Shown piece by piece: positions 7,406 to 16,038 of a DNA stretch of 39,921 bases. Each line of letters begins with the position of its first letter. The first letter of the stretch is position 1. The translations under genes were made by a program, and so were the position numbers. The notes under the pieces are model-generated. The model worked only from the letters and a program-made list of their open reading frames with translations, made no database searches and had not been told where the DNA came from. The stretch is from an uncultured Chitinophagaceae bacterium. GTDB taxonomy: Bacteria > Bacteroidota > Bacteroidia > Chitinophagales > Chitinophagaceae. The stretch covers positions 1-39,921 of the forward strand of contig CAKSVK010000009.1 of the NCBI GenBank assembly GCA_934502905.1. The letters run 5' to 3'.

Positions 7406-8365
7406 ATGGGATTTTTTGGAAAACTATTCGGGAAAAAAGAAAAGGAAAGCCTTGACCAGGGATTACAAAAAACCAAAACCGGTTTTTTATCCAAAATAAC
7501 CAAAGCTATTGCAGGCAAAAGCACCGTAGACGAAGAAGTGCTGGATAACCTTGAAGAAGCGCTGGTAAGCGCGGATGTTGGTATTACAACTACGGTGGCC
7601 ATCATCAAAAAAATAGAGGAACGGGTGGCCAAAGACAAATACCTTAATACCTCGGAGCTGAATACCATCCTGCAGGAAGAGATGGAAAACATACTGGTGG
7701 ATGCCCCGGAAAACAATACATACGGGTTCGACTCAACGCTTCCTGCAAAACCTTATGTGATCCTGGTAGTAGGAGTGAACGGCGTAGGTAAAACAACGAC
7801 CATCGGCAAGCTGGCACATAACTTCAAGAAGGCCGGGAAGTCTGTGCTGCTGGGTGCGGCAGATACTTTCAGGGCGGCGGCAGTAGACCAGCTGACCATC
7901 TGGAGCGAACGGGTAGGCGTACCTATTGTAAAAAAGGAAATGGGCAGCGACCCGGCATCTGTTGCATTTGATACGGTCACCAGCGGCGTGGCTAAAAACG
8001 CAGATGTCATCCTGATCGATACGGCAGGCCGTTTGCACAACAAATTGCACCTGATGGAGGAGCTGAGCAAGATAAAAAGAGTGGTGCAAAAAGTAATTCC
8101 GGATGCACCGCACGAAGTGATGCTGGTGCTGGATGGCTCTACCGGGCAGAATGCACTAGAGCAGGCAAAACAGTTTACTGCAGCCACCGATGTAACGGCA
8201 TTAAGCATTACCAAGCTGGATGGAACCGCTAAAGGCGGGGTGGTACTATCTATAGCTCACCAGTTCAAGATACCCGTAAAATTTATAGGGGTAGGCGAAA
8301 AGATGGAAGACCTGCTGGTGTTTGATAAGCATGAGTTTGTGGATAGTTTGTTTAGTTTGAAGTAG
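7406..8365 (+). CDS. ftsY: signal recognition particle receptor FtsY
   Basis: SRP-family GTPase that docks ribosome-SRP complexes at the inner membrane for co-translational insertion. The 319-residue protein has the N domain (VDEEVLDNLEEALVSADVGI) and a complete G domain: P-loop GVNGVGKTT (123-131), DTFRAAAVDQL, DTAGR (205-209) and TKLDG (269-273) followed by AKGGVV. The long acidic A domain of E. coli FtsY is absent; a short basic N-terminus (MGFFGKLFGKKEKE) probably contacts the membrane, which is common in this phylum. It starts 9 bp after the GNAT gene stop. Confidence 0.97.
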   Translation: MGFFGKLFGKKEKESLDQGLQKTKTGFLSKITKAIAGKSTVDEEVLDNLEEALVSADVGITTTVAIIKKIEERVAKDKYLNTSELNTILQEEMENILVDAPENNTYGFDSTLPAKPYVILVVGVNGVGKTTTIGKLAHNFKKAGKSVLLGAADTFRAAAVDQLTIWSERVGVPIVKKEMGSDPASVAFDTVTSGVAKNADVILIDTAGRLHNKLHLMEELSKIKRVVQKVIPDAPHEVMLVLDGSTGQNALEQAKQFTAATDVTALSITKLDGTAKGGVVLSIAHQFKIPVKFIGVGEKMEDLLVFDKHEFVDSLFSLK

Positions 8366-8400
8366 CAAGTGGTTAGTGGCAAGTAGTAAGTGGATGCAAG
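8366..8400. repeat. short degenerate AAGTGG repeat after ftsY
   Basis: Immediately after the ftsY stop the sequence reads CAAGTGGTTAGTGGCAAGTA then GTAAGTGG: five near-copies of a (C)AAGTGG/TAGTGG unit. Similar decayed low-complexity tracts occur between genes elsewhere in the window (4861-4910). No coding or hairpin signal is evident. Confidence 0.4.
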
Positions 8401-8418
8401 ACACTGCGCGCAGGGCAA

Positions 8419-8426
8419 TAAATTTG
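8419..8426 (+). promoter_or_regulatory. -7 promoter element of the radical SAM gene
   Basis: TAAATTTG is an exact TAnnTTTG match 20 bp ahead of the ATG at 8446. No clear -33 TTG was found at the expected distance. Confidence 0.5.
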
Positions 8427-8445
8427 AATAACTGAAAAAGATGGA

Positions 8446-9747
8446 ATGATATTACAGGAATCTCCATATCTGTTATACTCGGACGGCAAGGGTAATATAT
8501 TTGAGGATACCTCTCTCTATACTGTAGGCAGAACCGGATGGGACGCGATAGCTGTTCCGGTGGAGGACTGGATCGAATTACCCGATGGAGGCTCCCTGTA
8601 TGAACTACCCGGACGAAGAGGTATTGGCATTGATGTAACAACAGGAGAAATGCGGCTCTGCGATAAAGGATGGGCGGTAGCGGCTTTCATTCCCCCCGCC
8701 CACACAGGATTATATCTCTCAGCGTATGAGTCGGAGCCCGGTGCACCTACCTTACCACTGTTTTGTTATACAGCAGCAGGGTGGTTTAATAATAAGTTTT
8801 ACGTGCCTGCAGTACGCATAGAACAGGATATACGGCAGGAATGCCGCGGGTACGACACCAATGGCATTGAAACCGGCGTACAGCAGTTGCTGAAAGCCTA
8901 TCCGCATAACCGGCTGGTGAAACACCTGGCAGATAACTGCTGCAATACCTATCATTGTCCCGCTGCAAGAAATTATTTTATGGGACGCTGGGAATGCCCG
9001 GTTCCTTCCTCTCCGGCCTGCAATGCTAATTGTGTTGGCTGTATTTCCTTTCAGCCCGAGGATGAAACGATCCCCGCTACGCAAGACCGGCTAACGTTTA
9101 AGCCTACCGCAGAAGAAATTGTTGAGTTTACGGTACCGCACCTGGAAACAGCTCCTTTCCCCCTGATCAGCTTTGGACAGGGATGCGAAGGCGAGCCCCT
9201 GCTGATGTGGGAGACCATAGGTAAAGCCATCCGGGAGATACGGAAACACACGCCGAAAGGCAATATCAATATCAATACCAACGGGTCCAAGCCCGCCTCC
9301 GTACAGGCACTTTGTGAAGCGGGGCTCAACAGCATCCGCGTCAGCACCAATTCCGCCCGGAAGCATATATATGAAGCCTATTACCGCCCCAACAACTATA
9401 TATTTGAGGACATCATAGAAAGCCTGAAGGTAATGCGCCGCTACAACGGCTGGACTTCCATCAACTATTTTGTGTTCCCCGGTATGACGGACAGCATAGC
9501 GGAATATGAAGCCCTGCGCCAGCTGATAAAAGATACAGGTCTGAATATGATCCAGTGGCGGAATTTCAACATTGATCCTGACTGGTATATGGGAAAAATA
9601 GGCCAATACGATACAGGTGAATGCATGGGTATCAAACAGATGATGGAATTGATACAGGAGGAATTCCCGGCGGTAAAATACGGCTACTTCAATCCGCCTG
9701 CTGAACGTATCCACGGCAACTACGAAACAGATTTTGCTCACTGGTAG
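8446..9747 (+). CDS. radical SAM protein of unknown function
   Basis: A 433-residue cytoplasmic protein. The radical SAM cluster motif CNANCVGC (Cys192, Cys196, Cys199) lies unusually far in, after an approximately 190-residue N-terminal region that contains further cysteines (CCNTYHC). The downstream barrel shows the expected ISFGQGCEGEPLL (GGE-like SAM-binding) and NININTNGS motifs, then SIRVSTNSARKHIYEAYYRP. It should cleave S-adenosylmethionine at a [4Fe-4S] cluster and make a radical; the substrate is unknown. The gene stands alone between ftsY and a TlpA-type gene, with its own -7 element. The CxxxCxxC assignment is firm; the enzyme class is not. No SPASM-type C-terminal cysteine cluster is seen (only one late Cys). 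Confidence 0.85.
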   Translation: MILQESPYLLYSDGKGNIFEDTSLYTVGRTGWDAIAVPVEDWIELPDGGSLYELPGRRGIGIDVTTGEMRLCDKGWAVAAFIPPAHTGLYLSAYESEPGAPTLPLFCYTAAGWFNNKFYVPAVRIEQDIRQECRGYDTNGIETGVQQLLKAYPHNRLVKHLADNCCNTYHCPAARNYFMGRWECPVPSSPACNANCVGCISFQPEDETIPATQDRLTFKPTAEEIVEFTVPHLETAPFPLISFGQGCEGEPLLMWETIGKAIREIRKHTPKGNININTNGSKPASVQALCEAGLNSIRVSTNSARKHIYEAYYRPNNYIFEDIIESLKVMRRYNGWTSINYFVFPGMTDSIAEYEALRQLIKDTGLNMIQWRNFNIDPDWYMGKIGQYDTGECMGIKQMMELIQEEFPAVKYGYFNPPAERIHGNYETDFAHW

Positions 9748-9938
9748 AAATGTAAGCCATTCAACTATAAAGAGTGGTCAGGATACTGAACGTTCCCTCA
9801 TCGTAATGCTCCTTTATTTCTTAGTGCTTGCTTATCAGTTCATAGGTCAGGCCATTCAGAAATGAAGTATGGCTAAGATATTCAATAGTCCTTTCTCAAT
9901 GCGCTTTTATACTTAATTTGCAGGTAAATCACTAACAG

Positions 9939-11078
9939 ATGAAAAGATTTGTTGCGGGTATTCTGATGTTATTGCCCTCCTTTCTGACAGCACAGCCGGA
10001 TCAGCCATTTGAGATCACAGGCAACGTGCAAAAAGTAAAAGGAGAGATAACCTGGATATACCTGCAATACATGAACGGGCTCAACCAGGTAACAGACAGC
10101 GTCAGGGTGGTAAAAGGTAAATACAGCTTTAAAGGTGAAATTACCGAACCGACCTTCTTCCGCCTGCAGGCTGCGCACAAGGACACCTCACAGAATAATA
10201 AAGCTGAGAATATCCTGGTCACCTTCCTGGAACCGGGGAAGATCACCGTAACCAGTAAAGAGCGGTTTTCAAATGCCAGCTTCGGGGGCGCTAAGGAAGC
10301 TGCGGTTTACAAACAGTTTGAAGATATATTGAAACCCTATGGAGACACAATGCAACAATTCGTGCGTGATTATACCCTTGCAAGGGACAGTAATGATATC
10401 AGCAAACTGAGGAGCATTGAGATCAGGGCTATAGCACTGGAAAACAGGATAAAAGATACTGTTCTGCGTCCGTTCATACAGGCCAATCCCGGGTCTGCAG
10501 TTGCCTTGTTTGCATTACAACAATATACCGGTAACAACCCGGATATAAATATTGAAAAAGTAGAGCCGCTCTTCCTCGGCTTGTCGTCGCAGGTACAATC
10601 CTACCCGTCGGCTGTAGCCCTTAAGGAACGGATCGATATTGTCGGCAGAACAGCTATTGGACGGATGGCAACCGACTTTACACAAAATGACACGCTTGGG
10701 AATCCGGTAAAATTATCCTCATTCAGGGGCAGATATCTTCTCCTGGATTTTTGGGCAAGCTGGTGTGGACCCTGTCGCATAGAGAACCCCAACGTGGTAG
10801 CGGCTTACCAAAAGTTCAAAAACAAAGGTTTTGATGTATTGGGAGTCTCCCTTGACCGGTCCAACGCCAGGGAAATGTGGCTGAAAGCCATACAGGAGGA
10901 CAACCTTACCTGGACGCATGTCAGCGATCTGAAGTTCTGGAACAACGCGGTAGCCAAATTATACGGCATACAATCCATTCCGCAAAACCTGCTGATCGGT
11001 CCTGACGGGAAGATCATCGCTAAAAATCTTCGGGGGAGCGAGCTGCACAGCAAGCTGGAAGAAATACTGGGAAATTAA
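9939..11078 (+). CDS. TlpA-type thiol:disulfide interchange protein with N-terminal DUF4369-like domain
   Basis: A 379-residue exported protein. It has a signal peptide (MKRFVAGILMLLPSFLTAQP), then a beta-rich region (FEITGNVQKVKGEITWIYLQ ... GKYSFKGEI) typical of the DUF4369 domain, a helical linker, and a C-terminal thioredoxin/AhpC-TSA domain. The active site is WCGPC (Cys276, Cys279) with the cis-Pro loop QSIPQN. Such proteins reduce or shuffle disulfides in the periplasm and are numerous in Bacteroidota. A near-consensus -7 element (TTAATTTG, 9913-9920) precedes the ATG. Partner proteins are unknown; the gene is single and convergent with the next. Confidence 0.92.
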   Translation: MKRFVAGILMLLPSFLTAQPDQPFEITGNVQKVKGEITWIYLQYMNGLNQVTDSVRVVKGKYSFKGEITEPTFFRLQAAHKDTSQNNKAENILVTFLEPGKITVTSKERFSNASFGGAKEAAVYKQFEDILKPYGDTMQQFVRDYTLARDSNDISKLRSIEIRAIALENRIKDTVLRPFIQANPGSAVALFALQQYTGNNPDINIEKVEPLFLGLSSQVQSYPSAVALKERIDIVGRTAIGRMATDFTQNDTLGNPVKLSSFRGRYLLLDFWASWCGPCRIENPNVVAAYQKFKNKGFDVLGVSLDRSNAREMWLKAIQEDNLTWTHVSDLKFWNNAVAKLYGIQSIPQNLLIGPDGKIIAKNLRGSELHSKLEEILGN

Positions 11079-11121
11079 ATTCCGTTATTATACACAAGCC
11101 ATACGAAGTCTCCGACAAAGT

Positions 11122-11144
11122 TTTACAAGCCCGTTGTAAACGGG
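11122..11144. terminator. overlapping alternative hairpins between convergent genes
   Basis: Two inverted repeats overlap: TTTACAA (11122-11128) with TTGTAAA (11134-11140), and CCCGTT (11130-11135) with AACGGG (11139-11144). They cannot form at the same time. Location between convergent ends (11078 and 11236) suggests a terminator, but neither stem is followed by a good T-tract. Confidence 0.35.
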
Positions 11145-11235
11145 AGAGAACATAATGAATCCTAAGTCCGGAGATTCAGGATAGCATAACATTTCCTACA
11201 ACTATAAATGATTAACCAATTACTTAGTTTAGACA

Positions 11236-14058
11236 TCATGGGCTTATCAGGCTCACGGGTAAAACAAACTCTATCCTGTAAGGGGTGGTCAGTCCTGCCC
11301 TGAAGTGATCCGGAAGATAGCTGAAACGGAACCCAAAGCTTGCCGGTTGCTGGTTCCACCATTTGGTGTCAAAAAAGAGTTCTCCTCCCATGCTCCTGTA
11401 CGAATCCAGGTCACGAAAAACGCGGTTGCGTACATAGGCATAATCAAAAAACAGGTTGGCCCTGATGCGGGAAAAATACAGAAGATTCGCAAATCCCCAA
11501 TCCGGATAGAACAAAGGGAAATGATAATTAACGCCCCATTTGAACATCTGTCTGCTCTCCACATCGGTATATCCCCTGGCAAACGGAAAACTGTTGCTGA
11601 AACGATATTCATTGGCAGTATCCCTTTCCTGGTAGGCGCCCGTCAATACCAGGCTATTGGTTTTGGCAATACCCGGCAGGTATAAGCTGCCAGTGGCTAA
11701 AAACTGTCCGGCGGTATATGCTGAGACAGACCTTCTATACCTGATAAAAAAGCTTTGTGCCAGGCGGGGATAGATATGCTGTACGGCTGTCTGCACCTGG
11801 CTGCTCCAACCGGCCGATGCCTGCAGGTATTGAAAAGGGCTTGTTGCCACACTATCCTTATAAGCACCTGTAACAGTTTGCTGCAGCACATTGAACGACC
11901 CGGCGATTGTGAGATTCTTATACCATCGGCCCTTTGTCAGATCAAACGGCAACTGCGCTCCCAGGCTTAGATTCAGCTCATTCCATGTTATACGCCGGTT
12001 GTTGCTAACAGCATTCCTGTTAAGCGCGTAGGAGGCACCGCCCGTTATCCATGGATACCACGCACCCAACATCGCATCGAACCCGGCAGTATGGCTGGAC
12101 TCATTTTCATTATAAGTATAATACAGGGTAGAACGAAAGCTATTGAGTATATTTTGTCCATAGAGATACAATGACCATTCGGGCTGTTCATAATATGGAC
12201 GCCAACTGTGAAAATTGAAAGGCGCTGATATTTTCCGGTATCGCTTTACTGCATAATCCCCCTGTGGCAGAACATTCAATATATTTCCTCCCTGCTGTAA
12301 TGCATCCGGCAGGTACAAATCTGCTGACCGGACGGACATTACCGACATCAGGGGTTGCCAGTCTTCCGGTGTTAACTGTTTTTCTTTCAGCCGGTAGCCA
12401 TCCGCCGTAAAATTGCTCCAAACCAACCGGCCTTCTTCATTTACCGTGGCCTGGTAGCCTCCCGTTGTTTCGTGGGTCAGCCGGAAAAGGTTCCGTGTCC
12501 TGATATCGATAGCATACACATCATCGAAATACCCCATGCTTGCCGAAAAATATACCGTGTCGCCCCTTACAACCGGGTAACCTTTTATCCCGTAACTCCA
12601 TGAAGATAAGTTTTCTACCAATCCTGTATGGATGTTCACCATTGCAAGATTCATCATCCCTTCATCGTTCCTGATACAGGTTATAATATTTTCATTGTTG
12701 TAGAACTTAGGATACGTGTATACCAATCCGGTATCTGCAACAGGTATTTTTTTCTGCAGGACGCCGCTTTCCGCATCCAATATATGCAGCTCGGCAGATT
12801 GGTCCGGCAGGTACTGGACTGCGACAACAATTTTGCCATCTGCAGATATATCCGGAGAAAAATACTTGCTGCGATGTGTGATCGTCTTTACCTGTTGCGT
12901 CCGTATATCCAGCACTTTTACCACGCTGTAGTTACGCTGCCCCCATCGGGCATCCGGCTCGTATGCTGTGTATGCTATCCTGCCGTTGGAATAGGAGTAG
13001 TAATCATCCAGCCCGATATCCTTTGTCCGTATCCGGTATTCTTTTCCATTCACCAGCCAGTACCAGGCAGGAATATCCCTGAAGGTAGATTTTAATACCA
13101 ATATTGAATCTTTACCTGCAAAACAGGGGAAGTTATAGTTGGACACATACCGCCTGGCAGGTGTAAGGTAATGGTTATCCTGCAACTTGTTTCCGTTTGC
13201 GTTTACCCGGGCCTCAGGATAGTCCTTATAATAGTGCAATGCATTTTGTACAAAAGTTTTATACCGCATTCCGCTATACTTCTTCACACCTCTTTGAAAA
13301 GGATAAAACAAGCCTTTGAACCTGGCGGCATCATCCGTCACATCTGCCCAGAAGCGGGAGCCGAATTTTTCTCTTCCATACCCAGTCAGCAGGTATCCCA
13401 GCGCGTAATGATCCGGCACAAAATGTTTCATAGAGCCGTTCCGCAATTTCATAAAAGAATAATTCCTGTTTGCTGCCCACAGTGCCCTGTAATCATTGAA
13501 AAACGCAGGCATCCTGCCCCTTCCCTGCCCGCTCAGCAATGTTTCCTGGAAAACAGCATCTCCTTCAAAAAACCAGTCGGGTATCGACGCACTGTTGGCT
13601 ACCGCCTGCCCTTCTTCACCGAGGATCATATAGGCCACTTTGGATAATCCTTTACGGAAGTTCATGTATTGCTGCACATGCCGGTATTCGTGCAAAGCAA
13701 GGCTTTTCACCCAGGGCAGACTGCCTAATTGAAAACTATTTAGCTGGGGTGTCAAAAAAAACTCGCTCCGCCAGGGTGCCAGGGCTACAAACCCGTTGGA
13801 GACCGTAGTCTGGTTCTGGAATACGATATTGATCTTTTTTCTGGACGACCCTATTGTCGCCGCAGTAGCGCTATCTGCATACCGGATGATATCAGCCGCA
13901 CTAAAAGCCTGCTTCTCCAATCCCCGGGGAAAAATGATCCTGGCTTCCGGCGTATTCACCTGCTGCCATTTTATGGAAGAAGGAATGCCGCCAAACTGTT
14001 GTCCATAGCCATCTGTGAAAAATACCATGCAGCCGAAAAGGAGAAAAAATATCCGCAT
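11236..14058 (-). CDS. predicted outer-membrane protein: HExxH metallopeptidase-like domain, beta-propeller, beta-barrel
   Basis: A 940-residue exported protein (signal peptide MRIFFLLFGCMVFFTDGYGQ). Residues about 35-290 look like a gluzincin peptidase: HEYRH (123-127) supplies HExxH, and Glu165 in PDWFFEGDAVFQE is a plausible third zinc ligand. Residues about 300-600 contain TolB/WD-like blades (SKYFSPDISADGKIVVAVQY, AELHILDAESG, NLAMVNIHTGLVENL, DDVYAIDIRTRNLFRLTHE). The last 300 residues alternate Tyr/Phe/Trp-rich strands (SLYLYGQNILNSFRSTLYYT, FANLLYFSRIRANLFFDYAYV) as in a Bam/Omp-type barrel. This order suggests a surface or periplasm-facing peptidase-like sensor attached to a barrel. 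Function is unknown; peptidase activity is inferred from motifs. No obvious Shine-Dalgarno is present. Confidence 0.78.
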   Translation of the reverse strand: MRIFFLLFGCMVFFTDGYGQQFGGIPSSIKWQQVNTPEARIIFPRGLEKQAFSAADIIRYADSATAATIGSSRKKINIVFQNQTTVSNGFVALAPWRSEFFLTPQLNSFQLGSLPWVKSLALHEYRHVQQYMNFRKGLSKVAYMILGEEGQAVANSASIPDWFFEGDAVFQETLLSGQGRGRMPAFFNDYRALWAANRNYSFMKLRNGSMKHFVPDHYALGYLLTGYGREKFGSRFWADVTDDAARFKGLFYPFQRGVKKYSGMRYKTFVQNALHYYKDYPEARVNANGNKLQDNHYLTPARRYVSNYNFPCFAGKDSILVLKSTFRDIPAWYWLVNGKEYRIRTKDIGLDDYYSYSNGRIAYTAYEPDARWGQRNYSVVKVLDIRTQQVKTITHRSKYFSPDISADGKIVVAVQYLPDQSAELHILDAESGVLQKKIPVADTGLVYTYPKFYNNENIITCIRNDEGMMNLAMVNIHTGLVENLSSWSYGIKGYPVVRGDTVYFSASMGYFDDVYAIDIRTRNLFRLTHETTGGYQATVNEEGRLVWSNFTADGYRLKEKQLTPEDWQPLMSVMSVRSADLYLPDALQQGGNILNVLPQGDYAVKRYRKISAPFNFHSWRPYYEQPEWSLYLYGQNILNSFRSTLYYTYNENESSHTAGFDAMLGAWYPWITGGASYALNRNAVSNNRRITWNELNLSLGAQLPFDLTKGRWYKNLTIAGSFNVLQQTVTGAYKDSVATSPFQYLQASAGWSSQVQTAVQHIYPRLAQSFFIRYRRSVSAYTAGQFLATGSLYLPGIAKTNSLVLTGAYQERDTANEYRFSNSFPFARGYTDVESRQMFKWGVNYHFPLFYPDWGFANLLYFSRIRANLFFDYAYVRNRVFRDLDSYRSMGGELFFDTKWWNQQPASFGFRFSYLPDHFRAGLTTPYRIEFVLPVSLISP

Positions 14059-14148
14059 ATGAAGTTTTACATCCTAAATATACGAAGCATACGTTCAACA
14101 GAAACAGAAGTGGAACAGGTTGCGGGACGGGATGCAGGGGAATATTTC

Positions 14149-14183
14149 CAGACCTCACAGGTTTTTAAAACCAGTGAGACCTG
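14149..14183. repeat. 35-bp interrupted palindrome (GACCTCACAGG/CCAGTGAG type)
   Basis: CAGACCTCACAGGTTTT and AAAACCAGTGAGACCTG are 17-base arms around a single T, complementary at 14 of 17 positions. It lies between two divergent genes. It resembles the extragenic ACAGGTTTT/AAAACCTGT palindromes I associate with many Bacteroidota genomes. There is no T-tract, so a repeat element is likelier than a terminator. Confidence 0.6.
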
Positions 14184-14284
14184 ACTTTTGAACTGCCTGT
14201 GATGAATATCTCCTGTTAAATAAATTGTTATGTTAATACTAACGACACCTGCTGGCAGCTTCACAAACAAATGGCTTGAACCCT

Positions 14285-14292
14285 TATTTTTG
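14285..14292 (+). promoter_or_regulatory. -7 promoter element directly before the glutaminyl cyclase gene
   Basis: TATTTTTG is a perfect TAnnTTTG match, only 5 bp before the ATG at 14298. Transcription would begin at or next to the start codon, so the mRNA would be leaderless or nearly so. No clear -33 TTG is at the right spacing. Confidence 0.45.
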
Positions 14293-14297
14293 CAGCT

Positions 14298-15137
14298 ATG
14301 AAATATTTTCCAGGAAAAATCGGTTACCTGCTCATCCTGCTGGTTTTTATTGCCTGCAACGGCAGCAACGATTCAGAAAATGTCACGACTACCCCCGATA
14401 CCCCGCTGAAAAGCGCTATTCCACCTCCTGCTAATATCGGTTACCAGGTATTGAATATTTATCCGCACGATACAGCCGCCTTTACGCAAGGCCTCGTATT
14501 TTATAACAACCACCTGTATGAAGGCACCGGCCAAAAAGGAGAATCTACTTTACGCAAGGTAGACCTGAAAACCGGTCGCGTGGAAAAAAAAGTGGACCTG
14601 GAAGCTTCGCTCTTCGGGGAAGGTATTACCATACTGAACGATACCGTTTACCAGCTTACCTGGGAAGAGCATATGATCCTGATCTATTCCCTGAAAGACA
14701 TGAAATTGATCAGGAGGGAATATTGGGCCAGTGAAGGATGGGGCATCACCCACGACAGCACTCACCTGATCGTCAGCGACGGCTCCGACAAGCTGTATTT
14801 TTTAAGACCGGCTGATTTCAAACTGGAAAAGGTATTGAATGTAAACAGCAACAATGGTCCGGCAGGTAAGCTGAACGAACTGGAATATATCAACGGGTAT
14901 ATTTATGCCAACCAGTGGGGGGAAGACCATATCCTCAAAATTGATCCTGCTACAGGTTATGTTGTCGGCATATTGAACTTTAAAGATATCCTCAAAAAGC
15001 TGGCAAATATCAATCTTGACAAAAAAGCGGTGGAAGAAGGCGCTGTGCTCAACGGTATCGCCTGGGATGCTGCTACGGAAAGAATTTTTATCACGGGAAA
15101 ACGATGGCCGAAGCTACTGGAAATAAAGCTGAACTAA
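14298..15137 (+). CDS. glutaminyl-peptide cyclotransferase lipoprotein (plant-type QC)
   Basis: A 279-residue lipoprotein: MKYFPGKIGYLLILLVFIAC ends in a lipobox (FIAC, then NGSND). The body matches the plant/bacterial-type glutaminyl cyclase five-bladed propeller (PF05096-like): YPHDTAAFTQGLVFYNNHLYEGTGQKG near the start, LFGEGITILNDTVYQLTWEE, GWGITHDSTHLIVSDGSDKL and LNELEYINGYIYANQWGEDHI. QC converts N-terminal Gln of peptides to pyroglutamate, releasing ammonia. In Bacteroidota this blocks N-termini of exported proteins that signal peptidase leaves with Gln; several proteins here indeed have AQ at the predicted cleavage site. Length and blade motifs are family-typical. No operon partner is evident. 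Confidence 0.92.
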   Translation: MKYFPGKIGYLLILLVFIACNGSNDSENVTTTPDTPLKSAIPPPANIGYQVLNIYPHDTAAFTQGLVFYNNHLYEGTGQKGESTLRKVDLKTGRVEKKVDLEASLFGEGITILNDTVYQLTWEEHMILIYSLKDMKLIRREYWASEGWGITHDSTHLIVSDGSDKLYFLRPADFKLEKVLNVNSNNGPAGKLNELEYINGYIYANQWGEDHILKIDPATGYVVGILNFKDILKKLANINLDKKAVEEGAVLNGIAWDAATERIFITGKRWPKLLEIKLN

Positions 15138-15334
15138 CCTTCATTTATTTTCTAATGACAAATTAACGGGTCTTTCAGAACATGAAGATTACCGGAAAGC
15201 AATAAACAGCCCTGTAGAAACGATTTGAACCTGTCTCCGGGTGGAATTAACATATTGACAGTGTAAAATATTATACCTTTAAAGTGGCATTATTGTTGGT
15301 ATCGTGCTGTTGTCTTATACCTAAAACACTCATT

Positions 15335-15997
15335 ATGCGGTATTTGTTTATAATTACCTTGCTTTTTAGTTTCCTGGACAGTGAGGCCCAGCTAAAAAGT
15401 TATATTATTTCTCCCAGCGGAGATACCTTAAACGTCGTAGATGCGAATAATATTAAGCAGGGGCCCTGGGTAGTAAGGGTAGAAGATTTGCGTGGCGAGC
15501 CGGGATACGAGGAAGAAGGTTTTTTTATAGATGGTAAAAAAGAAGGTACCTGGAGAAGGTATACGCTTATGGGCGATCTTACCGGGATAGAGAATTTTAA
15601 ATGGGGTGAAAAAGACGGCAAACAACAATATTTCACCAAAATGGGGGATTTGCTGCGCGAGGAAAGCTGGCGGGCGACGAACCCCGAAAACCCCTATGAT
15701 ACGCTGGAGGTGCCCGACCCTGAAGTGCCCAACAGGTACGAGACTAAAATAATCAAGCTGGAGGTTGCTTCCGTAGCCCACGGCACCTGGAAGTACTATG
15801 ACCCGGCCACCGGCTTCATCACCAAGCAGGAAACTTATTTTTTCGGCCAGCCGGATAAAAACAGCACCATAACCGGCAAGAACGGCGCGGTTGCAGATAA
15901 AAAAGTATCCGATAAGCCTAAAGAAGTGGAGGAATGGGAAAAGAAGAACTCAGGCAAAAAGAAGATAAAAGTACGGGACGGAAGCACTGCTTTCTGA
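15335..15997 (+). CDS. secreted MORN-repeat-like protein
   Basis: A 220-residue exported protein with signal peptide MRYLFIITLLFSFLDSEAQ. The body has MORN_2-type repeats: KQGPWVVRVEDL, GFFIDGKKEGTWRRYTLMGD, NFKWGEKDGKQQYFTKMGD and HGTWKYYDPATGF. The C-terminus is a charged Lys/Glu-rich tail (EEWEKKNSGKKKIKVRDG). Such repeats form beta-hairpin solenoids; no enzyme activity is implied. I start at the ATG at 15335 because the signal peptide begins there; an in-frame GTG at 15284 would add a Cys-rich leader and lies next to a TATACCTTTA promoter-like stretch (15272-15281). Function unknown. Confidence 0.8.
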   Translation: MRYLFIITLLFSFLDSEAQLKSYIISPSGDTLNVVDANNIKQGPWVVRVEDLRGEPGYEEEGFFIDGKKEGTWRRYTLMGDLTGIENFKWGEKDGKQQYFTKMGDLLREESWRATNPENPYDTLEVPDPEVPNRYETKIIKLEVASVAHGTWKYYDPATGFITKQETYFFGQPDKNSTITGKNGAVADKKVSDKPKEVEEWEKKNSGKKKIKVRDGSTAF

Positions 15998-16009
15998 AGT
16001 AATTGTTCC

Positions 16010-16017
16010 TATTTTTG
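16010..16017 (+). promoter_or_regulatory. -7 promoter element of the small lipoprotein gene
   Basis: TATTTTTG is a perfect TAnnTTTG match, 21 bp before the ATG at 16039. It sits in GTTCCTATTTTTG, identical over 13 bases to the stretch at 6034-6046. Its presence also excludes an upstream TTG (16003) as the start. Confidence 0.55.
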
Positions 16018-16038
16018 TGCCATCAACAAAGTCCAGCC

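Noticed and set aside
15284..15334. Longer MORN protein starting at the GTG at 15284
   Set aside because: It would place a Cys-rich leader before a complete signal peptide that begins at 15335.
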